DNA of 64,000 nucleotides from Paraglaciecola algarum (GCF_021532655.1 NZ_JAKGAS010000011.1:57002-121001), one strand, 5' to 3'; numbered from the stretch's first letter, positions 36,399 to 46,601 are shown. Notes: generated from the sequence alone by a model not told the origin. A program made the numbers and translations.

Positions 36399-36794
36399 TT
36401 ATTTAGCCTTTTTGTCGCCGCCACATTTGCCTTCGCCGCACTTACCTTCTTTTTTGGCTTTTTTGTCGCCACCACATTTACCTTCGCCGCACTTACCTTC
36501 TTTCTTGGCTTTTTTGTCGCCGCCACATTTACCTTCGCCGCACTTACCTTCTTTTTTGGCTTTTTTGTCGCCGCCACATTTACCTTCGCCGCATTTACCT
36601 TCTTTTTTGGCTTTTTTATCGCCGCCACATTTACCTTCGCCGCACTTGCCTTCTTTAACATCTTGCATAAAACCAGATTCTAAAGACTGTACGCCAAATG
36701 GACTAGCATTGGCTTGTAAACTTACTGAAGCCAAAGAGCCGATGACTACCGCACCAAGAGTTGTCGCGATGGCTGATTTTTTAATTTGTTTCAT
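36399..36794 (-). CDS. hvfA: Repeat-containing bufferin/oxazolin-type RiPP precursor
   Basis: A 131-residue precursor. Residues 1-30 are a Sec-type signal (MKQIKKSAIATTLGAVVIGS, cleavage after NA). A short spacer (SPFGVQSLESGFMQDVK) follows, then five copies of EGKCGEGKCGGDKKAKK, the last lacking the final Lys. All ten cysteines are in EGKCG motifs, the motif turned into thiooxazole in the copper-binding oxazolin of Haemophilus HvfA and in bufferins. The product is expected to be a Lys-rich, periplasmic copper chelator. No DoxX-type gene or sigma factor is adjacent. The repeats are identical in protein but differ at silent bases, which argues for selection on the peptide. Confidence 0.92.
   Translation of the reverse strand: MKQIKKSAIATTLGAVVIGSLASVSLQANASPFGVQSLESGFMQDVKEGKCGEGKCGGDKKAKKEGKCGEGKCGGDKKAKKEGKCGEGKCGGDKKAKKEGKCGEGKCGGDKKAKKEGKCGEGKCGGDKKAK
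36402..36653 (-). repeat. Five 51-bp tandem repeats within the precursor gene
   Basis: Five in-frame copies of a 51-bp unit, each encoding 17 residues with two EGKCG motifs; the last is one codon short. Copies differ only at third positions (for example Lys, Gly and Cys codons). This is coding repetition, not CRISPR or a satellite. Confidence 0.93.
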
Positions 36795-36950
36795 TTTAGG
36801 TATCCTAATAAAAATAATGGGTGTTTTTAGGGTTCAGAGCATAAGACCCAAACCTGTCCTAAAATATTTCACCCTTAATCAAAAACGACTGTGTATAAGC
36901 TAAAATAACTAATTTTTCCGATAAAATTCAGCCAATAATTTAAACGAAAG

Positions 36951-37880
36951 CTATTCCAATACCGATATAGGATCTGACACTTTCGCTTTACCCTGATTAA
37001 TAGAAATTTCTACTCTACGATTACGGCTGCGATTTTGCACTGTAGTACCTTCTTCCAAAGGCGCGGTGTCAGCTTTACCCACTACCGACATTCTATTTTC
37101 TTTAAACCCTGGGGCCCGTCTTAATTCTTCAGCGACAGCTACAGCTCTTTGCGAGGACAAATCCCAGTTAGAGCGATAAAGTTCATTGGAAATTTGTTGG
37201 CTGTCACTATGACCAGATACTTCAATATCTCCAGGCATTTCGGCTAACAGCACACCTATTTTTCGTAAAATAGGCACAAACTGCGGCTGTAAAAATGCAG
37301 AGCCAGCTGAAAACGAACCATTTTCTCTAATTCGAATAGTAATTTGTTGGCCTAATGATTCCATTTCAATGGCCCCATCAATTATTTCTTTTTCTAATTG
37401 TTGAGCCACTTTTTTCATTTGTTCAGCCACTTCTTCCTGACTGGCACTGTCATTAGTTGGACTAGTAGTACTTTGTTCCGAAGCTGTTTGTTGAGCGGCG
37501 CCCCCTCTTTGTTCCCCCCTTTGTTTTTGTCTACCACCAGCAGAGTCTTCATTTCCGGCTTGAAATTCCAGCATTTCTTGAGTCATATCTGTGGTTTGCT
37601 GCTGAATAGTTTCAATAGGTGTAGGTTCTGGGCGTCCCGGTCTGAATTCCATAGCGATCACGCTGGTGCCTTTAGGAATATCTTTGACTTCAATTTTATT
37701 TTGCACTCCAAAAGCGAACTTCATCGAACCAGCGATTTGTTTAAACTTAAGTACGTCCATTTCTGAAAAAGACAGTAACAAAACAAAAAAGCACATCAAC
37801 AATGACATAAGATCCGCGAAAGTCCCCATCCACGCGGGCAGACCTTCAGGTGGGCATTTAGGGCACTCTTCTTCAGCCAT
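36951..37880 (-). CDS. pomB: Sodium-driven flagellar stator protein PomB
   Basis: A 309-residue stator subunit. A single TM helix (about 18-40) contains the ion-binding Asp in MGTFADLMSLLMCFFVLLL. A long plug/linker rich in Gln/Ser/Thr follows (about 85-170), then an OmpA-like peptidoglycan-binding domain (about 185-300; EVSGHSDSQQI, NRRVEISI). The start lies 3 nt after the pomA stop on the same strand. The sodium rather than proton type is inferred from the PomA/PomB sequence style and marine setting. Confidence 0.93.
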   Translation of the reverse strand: MAEEECPKCPPEGLPAWMGTFADLMSLLMCFFVLLLSFSEMDVLKFKQIAGSMKFAFGVQNKIEVKDIPKGTSVIAMEFRPGRPEPTPIETIQQQTTDMTQEMLEFQAGNEDSAGGRQKQRGEQRGGAAQQTASEQSTTSPTNDSASQEEVAEQMKKVAQQLEKEIIDGAIEMESLGQQITIRIRENGSFSAGSAFLQPQFVPILRKIGVLLAEMPGDIEVSGHSDSQQISNELYRSNWDLSSQRAVAVAEELRRAPGFKENRMSVVGKADTAPLEEGTTVQNRSRNRRVEISINQGKAKVSDPISVLE

Positions 37881-37883
37881 CTG

Positions 37884-38648
37884 TTATTCAGCTTCTTCGG
37901 CTGAGCCACGTTTACCCGCAGCAATATAATTTTTGAGAATGCCTTCAATGACTCTTGGGTTTTGGCCATCAGCAATACCAATAATGCCGTCCAAGACTAA
38001 ATTTTGGGATAGCTTTTCTTCCTCACAGCGGTGACCTAATTTAGTTGCAATTGGAATGGCCAATAAGTTAGCTAACATGGCGCCATACAGAGTAGTTAAC
38101 AGCGCTACCGCCATCGCAGGACCAATAGACTTAGGATCATCCATGTTGGATAACATAGCCACCAATCCAACAAGAGTACCGATCATACCCATTGCAGGAC
38201 CAACGTCACCTAGGTTCTTGAAGATAGTGGCGCCAAACTCATGTCGCTCTGTGGTCATTGCGATATCTTTACCTAAGGTCGCTTTAACGACATCAACATC
38301 ATGACCATCAACCAACATATCTACACCTTTTTGCATAAATACATTATCTATTTCGGCTTCTTCCAAAGCTAAAAAACCACCTTTACGGGCAGCGTCTGCC
38401 ATTTCAACAATTTTCTCAATTAACATCTCAGGGGCGTCAACTTTGAACATAAACGCCTTACCGGCAATTTTACCTGCGCCAAAAAATTGGCCTAAGGTAT
38501 ATTGAGATAAAACAACAAATAGACTTCCACAAAACACAATCAATATAGACGGCACGTTAATAAACATACCTATGTCACCACCCTGGACCATGGCCATGAC
38601 AACAAAACCAATGGCTCCCAGAATTCCAATTATGCTTGCTAAATCCAC
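37884..38648 (-). CDS. pomA: Sodium-driven flagellar stator protein PomA
   Basis: A 254-residue MotA/PomA protein with four TM helices (about 3-22, 28-48, 150-170, 180-200) and the cytoplasmic torque loop (about 60-145). The pore helix GPAMGMIGTLVGLVAML and GPAMAVALLTTLYGAMLANLL are diagnostic. It forms the stator with PomB; the two genes are 3 nt apart. Confidence 0.95.
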   Translation of the reverse strand: MDLASIIGILGAIGFVVMAMVQGGDIGMFINVPSILIVFCGSLFVVLSQYTLGQFFGAGKIAGKAFMFKVDAPEMLIEKIVEMADAARKGGFLALEEAEIDNVFMQKGVDMLVDGHDVDVVKATLGKDIAMTTERHEFGATIFKNLGDVGPAMGMIGTLVGLVAMLSNMDDPKSIGPAMAVALLTTLYGAMLANLLAIPIATKLGHRCEEEKLSQNLVLDGIIGIADGQNPRVIEGILKNYIAAGKRGSAEEAE

Positions 38649-38943
38649 ATCCTGCTCCCAAAAATAAACGGCATATTAATAACGATTTGCTTTCTAATGT
38701 TTTTTATATTACGCCATAAGAAAGTCTCCATAATCAACCGACTATATACAAAAAACTAAATCAAATGAAATGGTTACTTTAATAATATCGACAATCTAAA
38801 GTATTTCTATAGTTGACGTATAGAGTTTGTTCCGTATCGTAAAGATTTTGATAAAATTAATTGCTCTTAAATACTCCAGCTTTAGATAATACCAATCGGC
38901 ATAAATAAGTAGTCACTCAGAATGCGTCCAGCGGACAAGCAAA

Positions 38944-41556
38944 TTAATAAAAATTCACACCTATTGATATACCAGCCAATCTTTCTCCACTGGTTTCTGA
39001 AGGTTGACAGGTAATGGTAGAGGTTAAATCAATACCTCTTTCACCTATGTCTGCATGGGTGGTTGTGGGGCTAATTGTGTTTTGCATACCAATGTCCACA
39101 CAGTAGGTTTCTTTGGTTAAGTTTTCTGCCCACAGTGCTACTTGATACTGTTGCTCGGCACCAAATTGATAATTTACCCTGGCGTTTAACCACAATTGCG
39201 CCTCTTTAGTGGTAAACCTGTCATTCACATAGGTTAGTCCGTCAATTTGTTTACTGACATAGCGAGCATCTACTTGTAGCGTGATCTCGCCGGATTGGGT
39301 GATGAATTTTTTACTTAACATAGAGTTAAGAGTTAACTTTGGTGAGTTGGGCAATTCATGGCCGATATCAGCTGCGGTTAATGTGCCGTTATCGACGATT
39401 TGGGTATCTAATACACCCAAACCTAATTGCATAAACCAAGAGTCTTTAGGAACCCATTTGATCTCAGCTTCAATGCCTCTACTACTAGATTCAGGAATAT
39501 TCACATACCTAGGCTCACCATTAAATACCCCAAAGGTTTGCAGGTCTTGCCATAGGTTGTAAAAAATCGCGCTATTGAATTGCAAAGACCGACTTAATTT
39601 TGCTTTTAGGCCAAGCTCAAAGGCATCTAAAAACTCTGGTAAAAAAGCTTGCTCAGCTCCTTCACCAAAAAAAGCGGCAAGTGCTCGTGTATCAAATCCG
39701 CCCGATTTAAAACCACGAGCATAACTGGCATACACCATTTTATTGGGATCAATTTGATAGTCTAAAGCGAGTTTCCCCCCCCACTCAGTAAGGTTCTGAT
39801 TTAGATCATAATTTTTAATAGAAGGCGCCAGCACCACACAATCGGTAAATTCAGCTGAGTAACAGTTTTCAATAAAGCTTTTACCTAAATAGGCATCTGT
39901 GGGTACCCTATCAAATATAAAATCGGTATGGGTGTTAAAGGGCATATTTGAGATACTGCCACCACCACTAGGATTAGTATTATAATTTGCTGCCACACCA
40001 AATCTTGAATTAGCTTGTTTTTTGTTTTCAGTAAACCTCAATCCAGAGGTTAAGGTGAAGTCTTCTGCCAATAACCACTCAACTTGTCCATAAAAAGAAA
40101 AATCTTTATCTTCTTGAAGCAGGATATTATGAGCCGTGATATCTCTAGGCACATTGTTTTGCGGTCCAATATAATTAAAGCGCCTGACGATTGTGTAAAG
40201 CTCCATGTCTTCCACAAAATGATAAATGCCAGCTAACCAACGCACGTTTTCATCATCAGCAGAAAGTATGCGTAAATCGTAAGATTGCTGCTGGTAAGTC
40301 GCATCTCTATTGGGAATAAATTGCAGTGAGTTTGTACCTGAGGTTTCATCCGCTGATTGAATGGCTGAATTGTCGTAAGACACATTTAGCTGCAGTTGAT
40401 AGTCGTTATCAAATTGATGCTCGAGCTTTACAAAGCCTCCATTAATATCTGCATAAGAGCGCGCACTAGATACGTTATAAATGTGGTGCCAATCGTCTGT
40501 AGCAGGATTAAACCCATTACGATCAACACTATTTAACACATTAACAAAGTTTGCGTTAATACTATGAATAAAAGAAGAAATAGACGCTTTATTGTCTGGC
40601 TCGCTTGCATCACTAAAATCTTGTGTGCCATTAATTAATAAATACGGATCGTTCACGTCTCTGGTACCAAACGCTCTATTACCTATATTGGTACCGTCAT
40701 GTTTTGCCCAATGGTGATTAAATAAAATATCTGTTTGTTCATATGGTTGCCACAACAATTGCACCCGGGCTGATTGACGATTTTTGTCGCCTAAACGCTT
40801 CGCTCCTAGCGCATTACCTGCAGCATCAAATGCCAGATTAGTATATATGCCATCTCTTTTAACTGATTGCCCCGACAGCCTTAAGGCTAAATTTGAAGAC
40901 AATTCAGCATTAACCACAGCGGTTAAATCCAGCTGGTTAAAACGACCTAAGTTGGCGCGAACATAACCCGTTGTGCGGTCATCGCCCAAACTAGGTTTGG
41001 CTGAAATATAATGCACAGCTCCGCCAATAGTATTACGCCCGAATAAACTATTCTGTGGACCTCTTAATACCTCCACTCGCTCGGTATCAAATACCCCTAA
41101 AATGCCTGAAAAAGGTATGCCATAAGCAACCTCATCACGATAAATACCTACAGCTTGGTTCACATTACCGTGGGGGTTATTAGTCCCTATGCCTCTAATA
41201 CTAAAACCTGTTATTAACTCAGTTGATGTATTAGCACTTAGATTAGGAAATAAAGCCAAAATAGTTTTCATATCTACAACATTTAAATTGACAATATCTT
41301 GTTCACCTAACACATTAATCGAGATTGGTATTTGTTGTAGTGACTGTTTACGTTTTTGCGCAGTAACCGTGATACTTTCAATTTGATCTTGGCTCTGAGA
41401 GCGGACACTATTGTTCTCCTCATTAACTTGCTCAGTAGCAGGATCCGCTCTTAAAAAGCTTGAATAAATCAATAATAAAAAAGGTAATATCAATACAAAA
41501 CTTCGAATGAGGATTTTCCAGTAACAAACCAACATCATATTCTTTAAAATAGGCAA
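38944..41556 (-). CDS. TonB-dependent outer-membrane receptor
   Basis: An 870-residue receptor. A hydrophobic export signal (about 15-36) precedes a TonB-box-like ESITVTAQK, the plug domain (about 70-190; IRGIGTNNPHG, VEVLRGPQNSLFGRNTIGG) and a 22-strand barrel ending in Phe-Tyr. Plug and barrel style is that of the iron/general substrate receptors common in Alteromonadales; no SusD partner is present. It lies 23 nt downstream of a hybrid kinase on the same strand, so the kinase may control, or sense the substrate of, this receptor. The ligand is unknown. Confidence 0.9.
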   Translation of the reverse strand: MPILKNMMLVCYWKILIRSFVLILPFLLLIYSSFLRADPATEQVNEENNSVRSQSQDQIESITVTAQKRKQSLQQIPISINVLGEQDIVNLNVVDMKTILALFPNLSANTSTELITGFSIRGIGTNNPHGNVNQAVGIYRDEVAYGIPFSGILGVFDTERVEVLRGPQNSLFGRNTIGGAVHYISAKPSLGDDRTTGYVRANLGRFNQLDLTAVVNAELSSNLALRLSGQSVKRDGIYTNLAFDAAGNALGAKRLGDKNRQSARVQLLWQPYEQTDILFNHHWAKHDGTNIGNRAFGTRDVNDPYLLINGTQDFSDASEPDNKASISSFIHSINANFVNVLNSVDRNGFNPATDDWHHIYNVSSARSYADINGGFVKLEHQFDNDYQLQLNVSYDNSAIQSADETSGTNSLQFIPNRDATYQQQSYDLRILSADDENVRWLAGIYHFVEDMELYTIVRRFNYIGPQNNVPRDITAHNILLQEDKDFSFYGQVEWLLAEDFTLTSGLRFTENKKQANSRFGVAANYNTNPSGGGSISNMPFNTHTDFIFDRVPTDAYLGKSFIENCYSAEFTDCVVLAPSIKNYDLNQNLTEWGGKLALDYQIDPNKMVYASYARGFKSGGFDTRALAAFFGEGAEQAFLPEFLDAFELGLKAKLSRSLQFNSAIFYNLWQDLQTFGVFNGEPRYVNIPESSSRGIEAEIKWVPKDSWFMQLGLGVLDTQIVDNGTLTAADIGHELPNSPKLTLNSMLSKKFITQSGEITLQVDARYVSKQIDGLTYVNDRFTTKEAQLWLNARVNYQFGAEQQYQVALWAENLTKETYCVDIGMQNTISPTTTHADIGERGIDLTSTITCQPSETSGERLAGISIGVNFY

Positions 41557-41579
41557 ATTTTACACTCCGTTAAGCCAAT

Positions 41580-44375
41580 TTATTTTAGCCAAGTTTTTAA
41601 CTTTTCTGCCACCTGATCTAACTCAACAGGTTTTGACATAAAATCACTCATACCACTTGCTAAACAAGCGTCTCGGTCTCCTTTCATGGAGTTCGCCGTT
41701 AAAGCAATAATTGGCAATTTTTCTGCATTCTCTATTTTTTCACTGGCGCGAATAGCTCGCGTTGCTTCGAATCCATCCATCACAGGCATCTGACAATCCA
41801 TTAGAACTAAGTCCACTTGTTCACCTTGTTCCAACAAGATGACAGCCTCTTGACCATTGTTTGCGACTTTACAATTAAAATTTAAGTGCTCAACTATGCC
41901 TAACACCACTTGCTGATTAATAAAATTGTCTTCAACAACCAGTATGGTTTTAACCGATACATCTTCTTCTGTTTGAACATTTTCAGTGTTGTATTCTGTA
42001 ATCAAAGTAGATGTTTTTTGTACCTCTGGTTGAGATAAAACCAAAGTTAATGCTTTGACTAATTTAGTCGCGGCTGTGGGTTTTGTCAGATAGGCTGAAA
42101 ATCCATTATCAATATAATATTGATACTTTTCATCCAACATCACAGACGTCATCATCAGTAACTTAGTTTTTTCGTAACTTGTCAATTTATGTATGGCATA
42201 ACCCAGCTCAATGCCATTCATATCAGGCATTTGATAATCAAGAATGATGGCATCGAATTTAGGTGGGTTTTCAATATTTAATAATTCTAACGCTTCTTTA
42301 GCACTTGCCTTAGCACAGGCATTTGCCCCCCAATACTCAAGTTGAGCAAGCAGAATCTCTCGATTAATTTTATTGTCATCCACGATTAAGAAATGTTTAT
42401 TGGAAATATCGATGGATCTAACTTGGTCATCTATTTTATCCCCTTCATCAAAAGAAAGGTTTAGCGTAAAAGTGCTACCTTGATTAATCGCACTAATTAC
42501 AGCTATATCACCATTCATTAATTCGCACAATGTTTTGGTAATACTCAGCCCTAAACCGGTACCGCCAAATTTTCTGGTTGTAGTGCTGTCGGCTTGAGTG
42601 AAGGAATCAAACAGGTTTTCAATTTTGTCTTCAGGTATACCAATGCCAGAGTCAGTTACACTGAAGATAAACTCAATTTTTCCATTAACATTTTCAGTTT
42701 TTGCAAAAACTAAAACATTGCCTTTTTCGGTAAATTTAATTGCATTTGAAAGTAAGTTATTAAAGATTTGACGAATTCGACTTGGATCACCTTTAACATA
42801 AACATGGGACATAAACTTAGTGTCAATTACAATTTCTAAGCCTTTTTCATAAGCTAGAAAACTCATGGAGGCGATACTTTCTTCAATCAATAGATGTAAA
42901 TTGAAGTCAATATTTTCAATATCTAATTTGCCAGCCTCAATTTTTGAAAAATCTAAAATATCATTGATCACAGTTAGTAGTGATTCAGAGCTACCTTGGG
43001 CAATACTAACGTAATATTTTTGCTGCTCATCAATATCCGTTTTATCCAATAATCCTAACATGCCCATCACACCATTCATTGGGGTTCTAATTTCATGGCT
43101 CATATTGGCCAAAAATTCACTTTTGGCTATCGATGCAGCTTCTGCGTTTTGTTTTTCAATCAATAACTCTGCTGTACGTTCGGAAACACGTTCTTCTAAC
43201 AAATCATGTTCAGATTTTAAGGCACTAAGCGCAGAGTCTCGTTTTCTATTGGCTACCATCAACATCAAGACAAGCGCTGTTAACACCGAAAACACCACTA
43301 TAGTCAGCAAAATCCCCCATTTATATTGCTCTACAAAGGTGGGCTGATAAAACTCGATAGTTGCATCTGGAAACTTCTGTTTAGCATTGAGATTATATTT
43401 TTTTAACTGGCGCCAATCATAAAAATGCCCATTAAAATAATCTAAAGAATAGTCTCTAACTTCTTTACCGTTACCAATATCAAGAATGATATCGCCTATT
43501 ACTTCTCCGACTTTTTCACCAGACAACATATAACCGCCAATTGTCCCAGATCCCATCATAGAGCCCCAAAAGCTAAAAATAGGCACAGCGCTGATTTGGC
43601 TTAGGTCATTTAAGGTTTGATAAGGCGTTTGAAATTGTCCGTTTTTAAATCGCATTATCGGGGTGAACAGCACAATAGTTCCTGAACTTAAGGCTGACAC
43701 TGTTTTCTTTATTTCATTCAAAGACGCATCAACGAGATAAGATACTTGAATGTCAGCAGATAATTTGGCAAATTCTGGTTGTAAACCTTGTAAATGCACT
43801 CTCGCTAAACTGGCTTTTTTGTCGGCCAAGACTATAACTTTTTTAGGGGCTGCCAACAGGATCAAATCACTTACTGCTTTTTGATAATTATTACTCGCCT
43901 CTATGTAGACTTTATTTTTGATCTGGCTAATGTCTACTTTGCCCGAACGGACAAAAATATGTTTCTGATCTGCAAAAAGACTAGGATTACGGCTTAAAAA
44001 ATTAGCCGCGGGGATACCATTTGAAATAACCACATTAATGCTTTTTGAAGCATATTTTTTCGCTAGGTAATTGGAAACGATATTATTTTGCTGATTTTCA
44101 TCAAATCGAGCAGAATCTAAATACTCTTGATAAACATCCACCTTAACCAGACTATTCGCCAACCTATTCTTCAGACCATTTAAGATTTCCCGCTCCATGG
44201 GTAAATCTTGATTCCCAGAATTCAATAATAATACCTGTAAACGTGGTGCAGATTGTTCGGCATCACCAGCGGCGAAAACATTTTGAAAGCTCAATACAAT
44301 CAAACTAAAGACGATAAATATCAAGTAACCTAAAGACTGAGATATACCGACAAGTTTGAAATTATGCCAAATCAT
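41580..44375 (-). CDS. Hybrid histidine kinase with ABC-type substrate-binding sensor
   Basis: A 931-residue membrane kinase. A signal/TM (about 12-35), a periplasmic ABC_sub_bind-type (TrpX/PF04392-like) domain (about 45-325) and a TM (about 350-373) precede a coiled coil. Then HisKA with His427 (MSHEIRTP), HATPase (NNLLSNAIKF, DSGIGIPED, GGTGLGLSI), receiver 1 (Asp713 in ILDYQMPD) and receiver 2 (Asp860 in LMDCQMP). No HPt or output domain is fused, unlike the kinase at 27.3 kb. It is co-directional with the TonB receptor 23 nt downstream, suggesting sensing of a small molecule coupled to its uptake. Confidence 0.88.
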   Translation of the reverse strand: MIWHNFKLVGISQSLGYLIFIVFSLIVLSFQNVFAAGDAEQSAPRLQVLLLNSGNQDLPMEREILNGLKNRLANSLVKVDVYQEYLDSARFDENQQNNIVSNYLAKKYASKSINVVISNGIPAANFLSRNPSLFADQKHIFVRSGKVDISQIKNKVYIEASNNYQKAVSDLILLAAPKKVIVLADKKASLARVHLQGLQPEFAKLSADIQVSYLVDASLNEIKKTVSALSSGTIVLFTPIMRFKNGQFQTPYQTLNDLSQISAVPIFSFWGSMMGSGTIGGYMLSGEKVGEVIGDIILDIGNGKEVRDYSLDYFNGHFYDWRQLKKYNLNAKQKFPDATIEFYQPTFVEQYKWGILLTIVVFSVLTALVLMLMVANRKRDSALSALKSEHDLLEERVSERTAELLIEKQNAEAASIAKSEFLANMSHEIRTPMNGVMGMLGLLDKTDIDEQQKYYVSIAQGSSESLLTVINDILDFSKIEAGKLDIENIDFNLHLLIEESIASMSFLAYEKGLEIVIDTKFMSHVYVKGDPSRIRQIFNNLLSNAIKFTEKGNVLVFAKTENVNGKIEFIFSVTDSGIGIPEDKIENLFDSFTQADSTTTRKFGGTGLGLSITKTLCELMNGDIAVISAINQGSTFTLNLSFDEGDKIDDQVRSIDISNKHFLIVDDNKINREILLAQLEYWGANACAKASAKEALELLNIENPPKFDAIILDYQMPDMNGIELGYAIHKLTSYEKTKLLMMTSVMLDEKYQYYIDNGFSAYLTKPTAATKLVKALTLVLSQPEVQKTSTLITEYNTENVQTEEDVSVKTILVVEDNFINQQVVLGIVEHLNFNCKVANNGQEAVILLEQGEQVDLVLMDCQMPVMDGFEATRAIRASEKIENAEKLPIIALTANSMKGDRDACLASGMSDFMSKPVELDQVAEKLKTWLK

Positions 44376-44909
44376 GGACTTTATAGAGTACTCAAGTTAT
44401 TGATATTAAATTAATAATACTCCAATTATGAGTAAACGCTAGTATCCAAAAGGATTAGAAAGAAAATTCCAAGTAAAGAATAAGAGCCCTCCAATTTCTG
44501 TTCTTTAATAACCTCTTTAAACGAACCTCTATAAACGCCTAAGTAGTTCTCCAACCGCAGTTGTAAAGCTATGCCCACTTAGACTGTTAAGAATAAGCGT
44601 TTTTAGATAAAAATGCGTGTGTAGCTAAAGACGTTTCATGAAGTGTGTCAGAGCATTTTAGCCTGCCGGCTATCTTTCGGAAATACACCCACTAACAAGC
44701 AAGGTTATAAATTTGAAGTCATTGAAGGAGAATTTGAAGATTTTTATTGACTGGCAAAGCGGTATCGCCTTCTGAATATGTAGATTTGACAAGAGTTTTT
44801 TATTTATTTGGCTAGATGGAAGTGGCTAAGAGCAAGAGGTCTTAGACCTCCAGCTCACAAGTAACGTTTAATCAATCGCTTAAACTTCACATAAATAAAC
44901 CCTTATGGT
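44376..44909. other. Gene-free 530-bp interval
   Basis: No convincing gene. The one visible structure is a tight inverted repeat GAGGTC TTA GACCTC at 44836-44850, near the end of the amylase gene. Short broken frames around 44680-44780 look like noise. The region should also hold the promoter of the hybrid kinase. Confidence 0.5.
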
Positions 44910-46601
44910 TTATTTGTTCTCCATCAATTTATCTAACTCAAGATACAAATCAGCATTGTTATTAACTTGATTCAATACCAATACCTCAACCCCATTAGCT
45001 GGCACATTAACGCTAATAGTACCTTGCTCAACCTTAGTTGATTGACTGTTAATTTGGCTATTCCACAGGCCATTAGAAATCCATTTATCCAAGATTAAAG
45101 ACTTTTCTTGATCAGATTTGTTTAACACAACCAAGGCTGTTTGGTAGGTTCCGTCAACTTCCAATACTCGTAAAAAGCTGGCCGTGTCATGAGTATATGC
45201 AAGGTTTACCTGTAAACCACTTTGTAAGGCCGGAGTATTTTGTCTGACTAGATTAATCCGTTTCAGATTCTGATAAATGGCATGTTGCGGTGCCTTATCA
45301 ATATTTTCTTGACCATAATAGTTACGATTACCTTCATGCTCTTTTAAACCGGCCATAAATCCTATTTCTGAACCGTAATACACCACCGGAATGCCTCGCG
45401 AGGTAAACAACCAGTTATTGGCATTGATAAAGCCCTTTTCATCGGTATTCATGCGCGCCATGTCATGATTATCGTAAAATGTCATCAAGTCATAAGGGTT
45501 ATGATAAGGCCCATGAGTTAAATGCAAATACGACTGGATGTCAGCATAACTAGCATCTTTGTTTTCAAACAATTGGGTCATCGCTCTTTGGCCTGGGAAG
45601 TCCAATACACTGATTTCACCATTTTTGGGTAAAGTGTGTTGAGCGACTTTAGTCGCTTCGTATTCAAAACTTTCACCAAACATAAAAAAGTCTGGGTGTT
45701 TTTCACGAATGCGATCACTGAATCGTTTCCATAAATGGTGAGGCATGTGCCTGATAGTATCAATTCTAAAGGCTTCGGCACCCTGCTCTATCCAATAAAG
45801 GTAGGCTTCAACAAAATAATCCAATACTGCAGGGTTATCAGCATTCATATCAGATAATTCCGCTAGATCAGGTTGTTGATAAAAAAAGCTGTGTAACGGA
45901 TTATTGGGATCTAATTTAGTTGGATGAAGGTTTTGGTGATCTGCCAGCAACTTACCGTTTTTATCGTAAATTTCGCCAAACTTAGGTAAATCAACATCCA
46001 TGGTATAAGACGGTGAACCATGATTTAACACTATATCCATCACAGGTTTAATATCGGCACTTTTTAACGCTTGGTTTAGTGTTTTGTAATTGAGATCAGG
46101 GGAAACCAGATGTTCATCTTCTGCAAAAAAATTAACTCCCCAATATCCGTGATAACCGGTTTTGCCACCATCTTTAAACTGGCCTGCAAATTCGATCTTT
46201 TCACCGCCATTAAAGGCCATATCTGGGTTGTCAACTATGGGAGTAATCCATAAAGCTGAAAAGCCCATATCGGTTAGATAATCAATATTATTGGCGATCC
46301 CTTTAAAGTCTCCCCCCAGATATCCAACATTGGCATTTTGTTTACCTTCTGGGTTGACTAACTCTCGATCAAAAGTTGGATAATCACCGCCTTGATCAGG
46401 GTAATTGTTACTTGGATCACCATCCACAAATCTGTCTGTCATCAAGAAATAAACAGACTCTTTGGCAAAACTATTTTTAGTGCCGTAATATTCGCTTTTA
46501 GAAGTTTGAGTGACCTTTGGTGTGGTTTCTTCTTTTGGTCCACAAGCCGTTAACGCCGCAACACATGCTAGGCTAACAGCCGACAATTTTAAAAATTTCA
46601 T
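44910..46601 (-). CDS. Alpha-amylase family (GH13) lipoprotein
   Basis: A 563-residue exported lipoprotein (lipobox LTAC at about 17-20). GH13 motifs: DIVLNHG, FRIDTIRHM (nucleophile Asp), MFGESFEYE (acid/base Glu) and FYDNHDMARM. A Greek-key C-terminal domain follows (about 470 onward). It likely degrades maltodextrins at the cell surface or in the periplasm. It follows the MFS transporter gene by 11 nt on the same strand, forming a two-gene maltodextrin operon. Confidence 0.9.
   Translation of the reverse strand: MKFLKLSAVSLACVAALTACGPKEETTPKVTQTSKSEYYGTKNSFAKESVYFLMTDRFVDGDPSNNYPDQGGDYPTFDRELVNPEGKQNANVGYLGGDFKGIANNIDYLTDMGFSALWITPIVDNPDMAFNGGEKIEFAGQFKDGGKTGYHGYWGVNFFAEDEHLVSPDLNYKTLNQALKSADIKPVMDIVLNHGSPSYTMDVDLPKFGEIYDKNGKLLADHQNLHPTKLDPNNPLHSFFYQQPDLAELSDMNADNPAVLDYFVEAYLYWIEQGAEAFRIDTIRHMPHHLWKRFSDRIREKHPDFFMFGESFEYEATKVAQHTLPKNGEISVLDFPGQRAMTQLFENKDASYADIQSYLHLTHGPYHNPYDLMTFYDNHDMARMNTDEKGFINANNWLFTSRGIPVVYYGSEIGFMAGLKEHEGNRNYYGQENIDKAPQHAIYQNLKRINLVRQNTPALQSGLQVNLAYTHDTASFLRVLEVDGTYQTALVVLNKSDQEKSLILDKWISNGLWNSQINSQSTKVEQGTISVNVPANGVEVLVLNQVNNNADLYLELDKLMENK

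Noticed and set aside
36402..36653. Possible CRISPR array
   Set aside because: The units are contiguous with no variable spacers, and they code for protein in frame.
36371..36903. Long open frames on both strands across the 51-bp repeats
   Set aside because: They arise because the repeat unit is a multiple of three without stops in other frames. Only the minus-strand frame from 36794 has a signal peptide, a start context and the EGKCG motif.
44836..44850. Tight inverted repeat near the amylase gene as a terminator
   Set aside because: The stem is only 6 bp and no T-run follows on either strand, so I only note it as a structure.
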